NCBI RefSeq assembly: GCF_005938105.1
Contig: NZ_VCPE01000001.1
Coordinates: forward strand, 1 to 64,000
From: Brucella haematophila
GTDB taxonomy: Bacteria > Pseudomonadota > Alphaproteobacteria > Rhizobiales > Rhizobiaceae
Length of the DNA: 64,000 bases
Direction of reading: 5' to 3'
Part shown: positions 63,080 to 64,000 of the stretch, piece by piece
Layout: each line of letters starts with the position of its first letter
How positions within the stretch are numbered: position 1 is the first letter of the stretch
Translations under genes and position numbers: made by a program
The notes under the pieces: generated by a model
Databases searched by the model: none
Told to the model about the DNA's origin: nothing
The model's input: the letters and a program-made list of their open reading frames with translations, nothing else

Positions 63080-63901
63080 TTGAATAGACTGAACACGTAT
63101 GCTGTTGCCGTTGTCATGTCCCTTTGCGGCGCGCAGGCCGCAAGTGCTGCCGACGCGGTTGTCGTTCCGCCTGAAGCGCCGTCTGTCGTGGAGAACCAGC
63201 GCTGGGCCTTGCAAATCACGCCCTATGTCTGGGCGGCGGGTCTCAAGGGAGATATTTCGCCCTTCCAGCGTGCACCGACCATTGGCATTGAAAAGTCCTT
63301 TTCCGATGTGTTGAGCGATCTCAATTTCAGCGGCTTCGTCAATGTCTGGGGCCGCTACGACCGTTTCGTCATCTCGGGCGACATGATGTATGTCGATACT
63401 ACGGAAAGCCATGCTTATGGCAATCTGCCGCCACTGCCGATTGCCATTCCTTCGGGCACGGTCGTCAATGGCGATGTGGACAGCAAACAGTTCATGGCCA
63501 CGCTGCAAGCCGGTTATCGCGTTGTCGATACGCCAAAATTCACGCTCGACGCGCTGGGCGGCATCCGCTTCTGGCACATTTCCAACGATGTGACGGTCAG
63601 CGCGCTCGGCCTGTCGCGCAGCTATGGCGAAAGCTTCAACTGGGTCGATCCCGTGGTGGGCACGCGGGCGCTCTTGCGTCTGACGGACAAGCTTTCCTTG
63701 CAGGCGCAGGCGGATATTGGCGGCTTTGGCGCGGGTTCTGAATTGACCTGGTCGGTGCTTGGCACGGTCAATTATGTGCTCACCGATCACCTGTCGGTTT
63801 CGGCAGGCTATAAGGCGTTGCATGTCGATTACGACCGTGACGGCTATGTGTTTGATTCACGTCTCAACGGTCCTGTTCTGGGCGTGACCTACCGGTTCTA
63901 A
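63080..63901 (+). CDS. Outer-membrane beta-barrel protein
   Basis: A 273-residue protein with a signal peptide cleaved near AASAADAVV (about residue 24) and alternating beta strands ending in the aromatic GPVLGVTYRF, the C-terminal phenylalanine typical of outer-membrane barrels. The start is TTG with GAGGGA five bases ahead. It lies 10 bp after the amidohydrolase and is probably co-transcribed. It does not match Omp25/Omp31 closely enough for a name. Confidence 0.8.
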   Translation: MNRLNTYAVAVVMSLCGAQAASAADAVVVPPEAPSVVENQRWALQITPYVWAAGLKGDISPFQRAPTIGIEKSFSDVLSDLNFSGFVNVWGRYDRFVISGDMMYVDTTESHAYGNLPPLPIAIPSGTVVNGDVDSKQFMATLQAGYRVVDTPKFTLDALGGIRFWHISNDVTVSALGLSRSYGESFNWVDPVVGTRALLRLTDKLSLQAQADIGGFGAGSELTWSVLGTVNYVLTDHLSVSAGYKALHVDYDRDGYVFDSRLNGPVLGVTYRF

Positions 63902-64000
63902 CCAGCAACGCATCGTTCGATTTCCGTGATAGCCAGTTCACGAGAATGAAATAGACGGCATTTTCCTGCCCCGATAGAAAGCGGCATAACGTTTATTGCA

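Overview
The window looks like a chromosomal segment of a Brucella/Ochrobactrum-type alphaproteobacterium (Hyphomicrobiales). Pointers are the moderately high GC, the initiator tRNA with an A:U first pair in its anticodon-stem triplet, a structured leader in front of a type III ornithine decarboxylase, and dispersed palindromes of a style common in this order. Almost every stretch is densely coding; no phage, insertion sequence or CRISPR array was seen.

Left part (1-16.7 kb): an initiator tRNA with a broken second copy beside it, a small secreted protein, a metabolite:H+ symporter, two tail-to-tail MarR regulators, and the homogentisate operon hmgA-fahA-maiA (tyrosine/phenylalanine degradation to fumarate and acetoacetate). 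A related 17-bp site lies in both divergent regulatory regions, suggesting common MarR control of the symporter and the hmg operon. Next come a cytochrome b561-YceI fusion with a free YceI protein, a DUF1007-NicO nickel/cobalt export pair, an amidase with a LysR regulator, and ornithine decarboxylase behind a long RNA leader with a possible upstream peptide, followed by a GNAT acetyltransferase.

Polysaccharide region (16.7-27.6 kb): a GumC/Wzz-like chain-length protein without a kinase domain, a flippase, a three-gene overlapping operon (GT4, WecG/TagA, DUF6492), a GT2, an O-antigen ligase/polymerase-like protein and two Gfo/Idh/MocA oxidoreductases. It resembles a surface or secreted glycan locus that must borrow its initiating transferase from elsewhere.

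Catabolic region (27.7-49.3 kb): MOSC protein, LysR, HyuA/HyuB hydantoinase/oxoprolinase-type subunits, an acetolactate-synthase-like TPP enzyme, two SDRs, a YdiJ-like FAD/Fe-S dehydrogenase, an FCD-type GntR regulator, a FAD amine/amino-acid oxidase, a uronate-dehydrogenase-like protein, a class I aminotransferase and a complete Liv-type ABC importer. Together this looks like an uptake-and-degradation unit for a nitrogen-containing compound whose identity cannot be read from sequence.

Right part (49.3-64 kb): pseudoazurin behind a perfect FNR-type box; a CecR-like TetR regulator with a 22-bp palindrome inside its promoter heading an HlyD/ABC/ABC-2 export operon; an AKR-MFS pair with divergent LysR; an SbmA/YddA-type ABC exporter; an Xre/ParS-RES toxin-antitoxin pair; a CDF cation exporter; a Tat-exported amidohydrolase and an outer-membrane beta-barrel protein.
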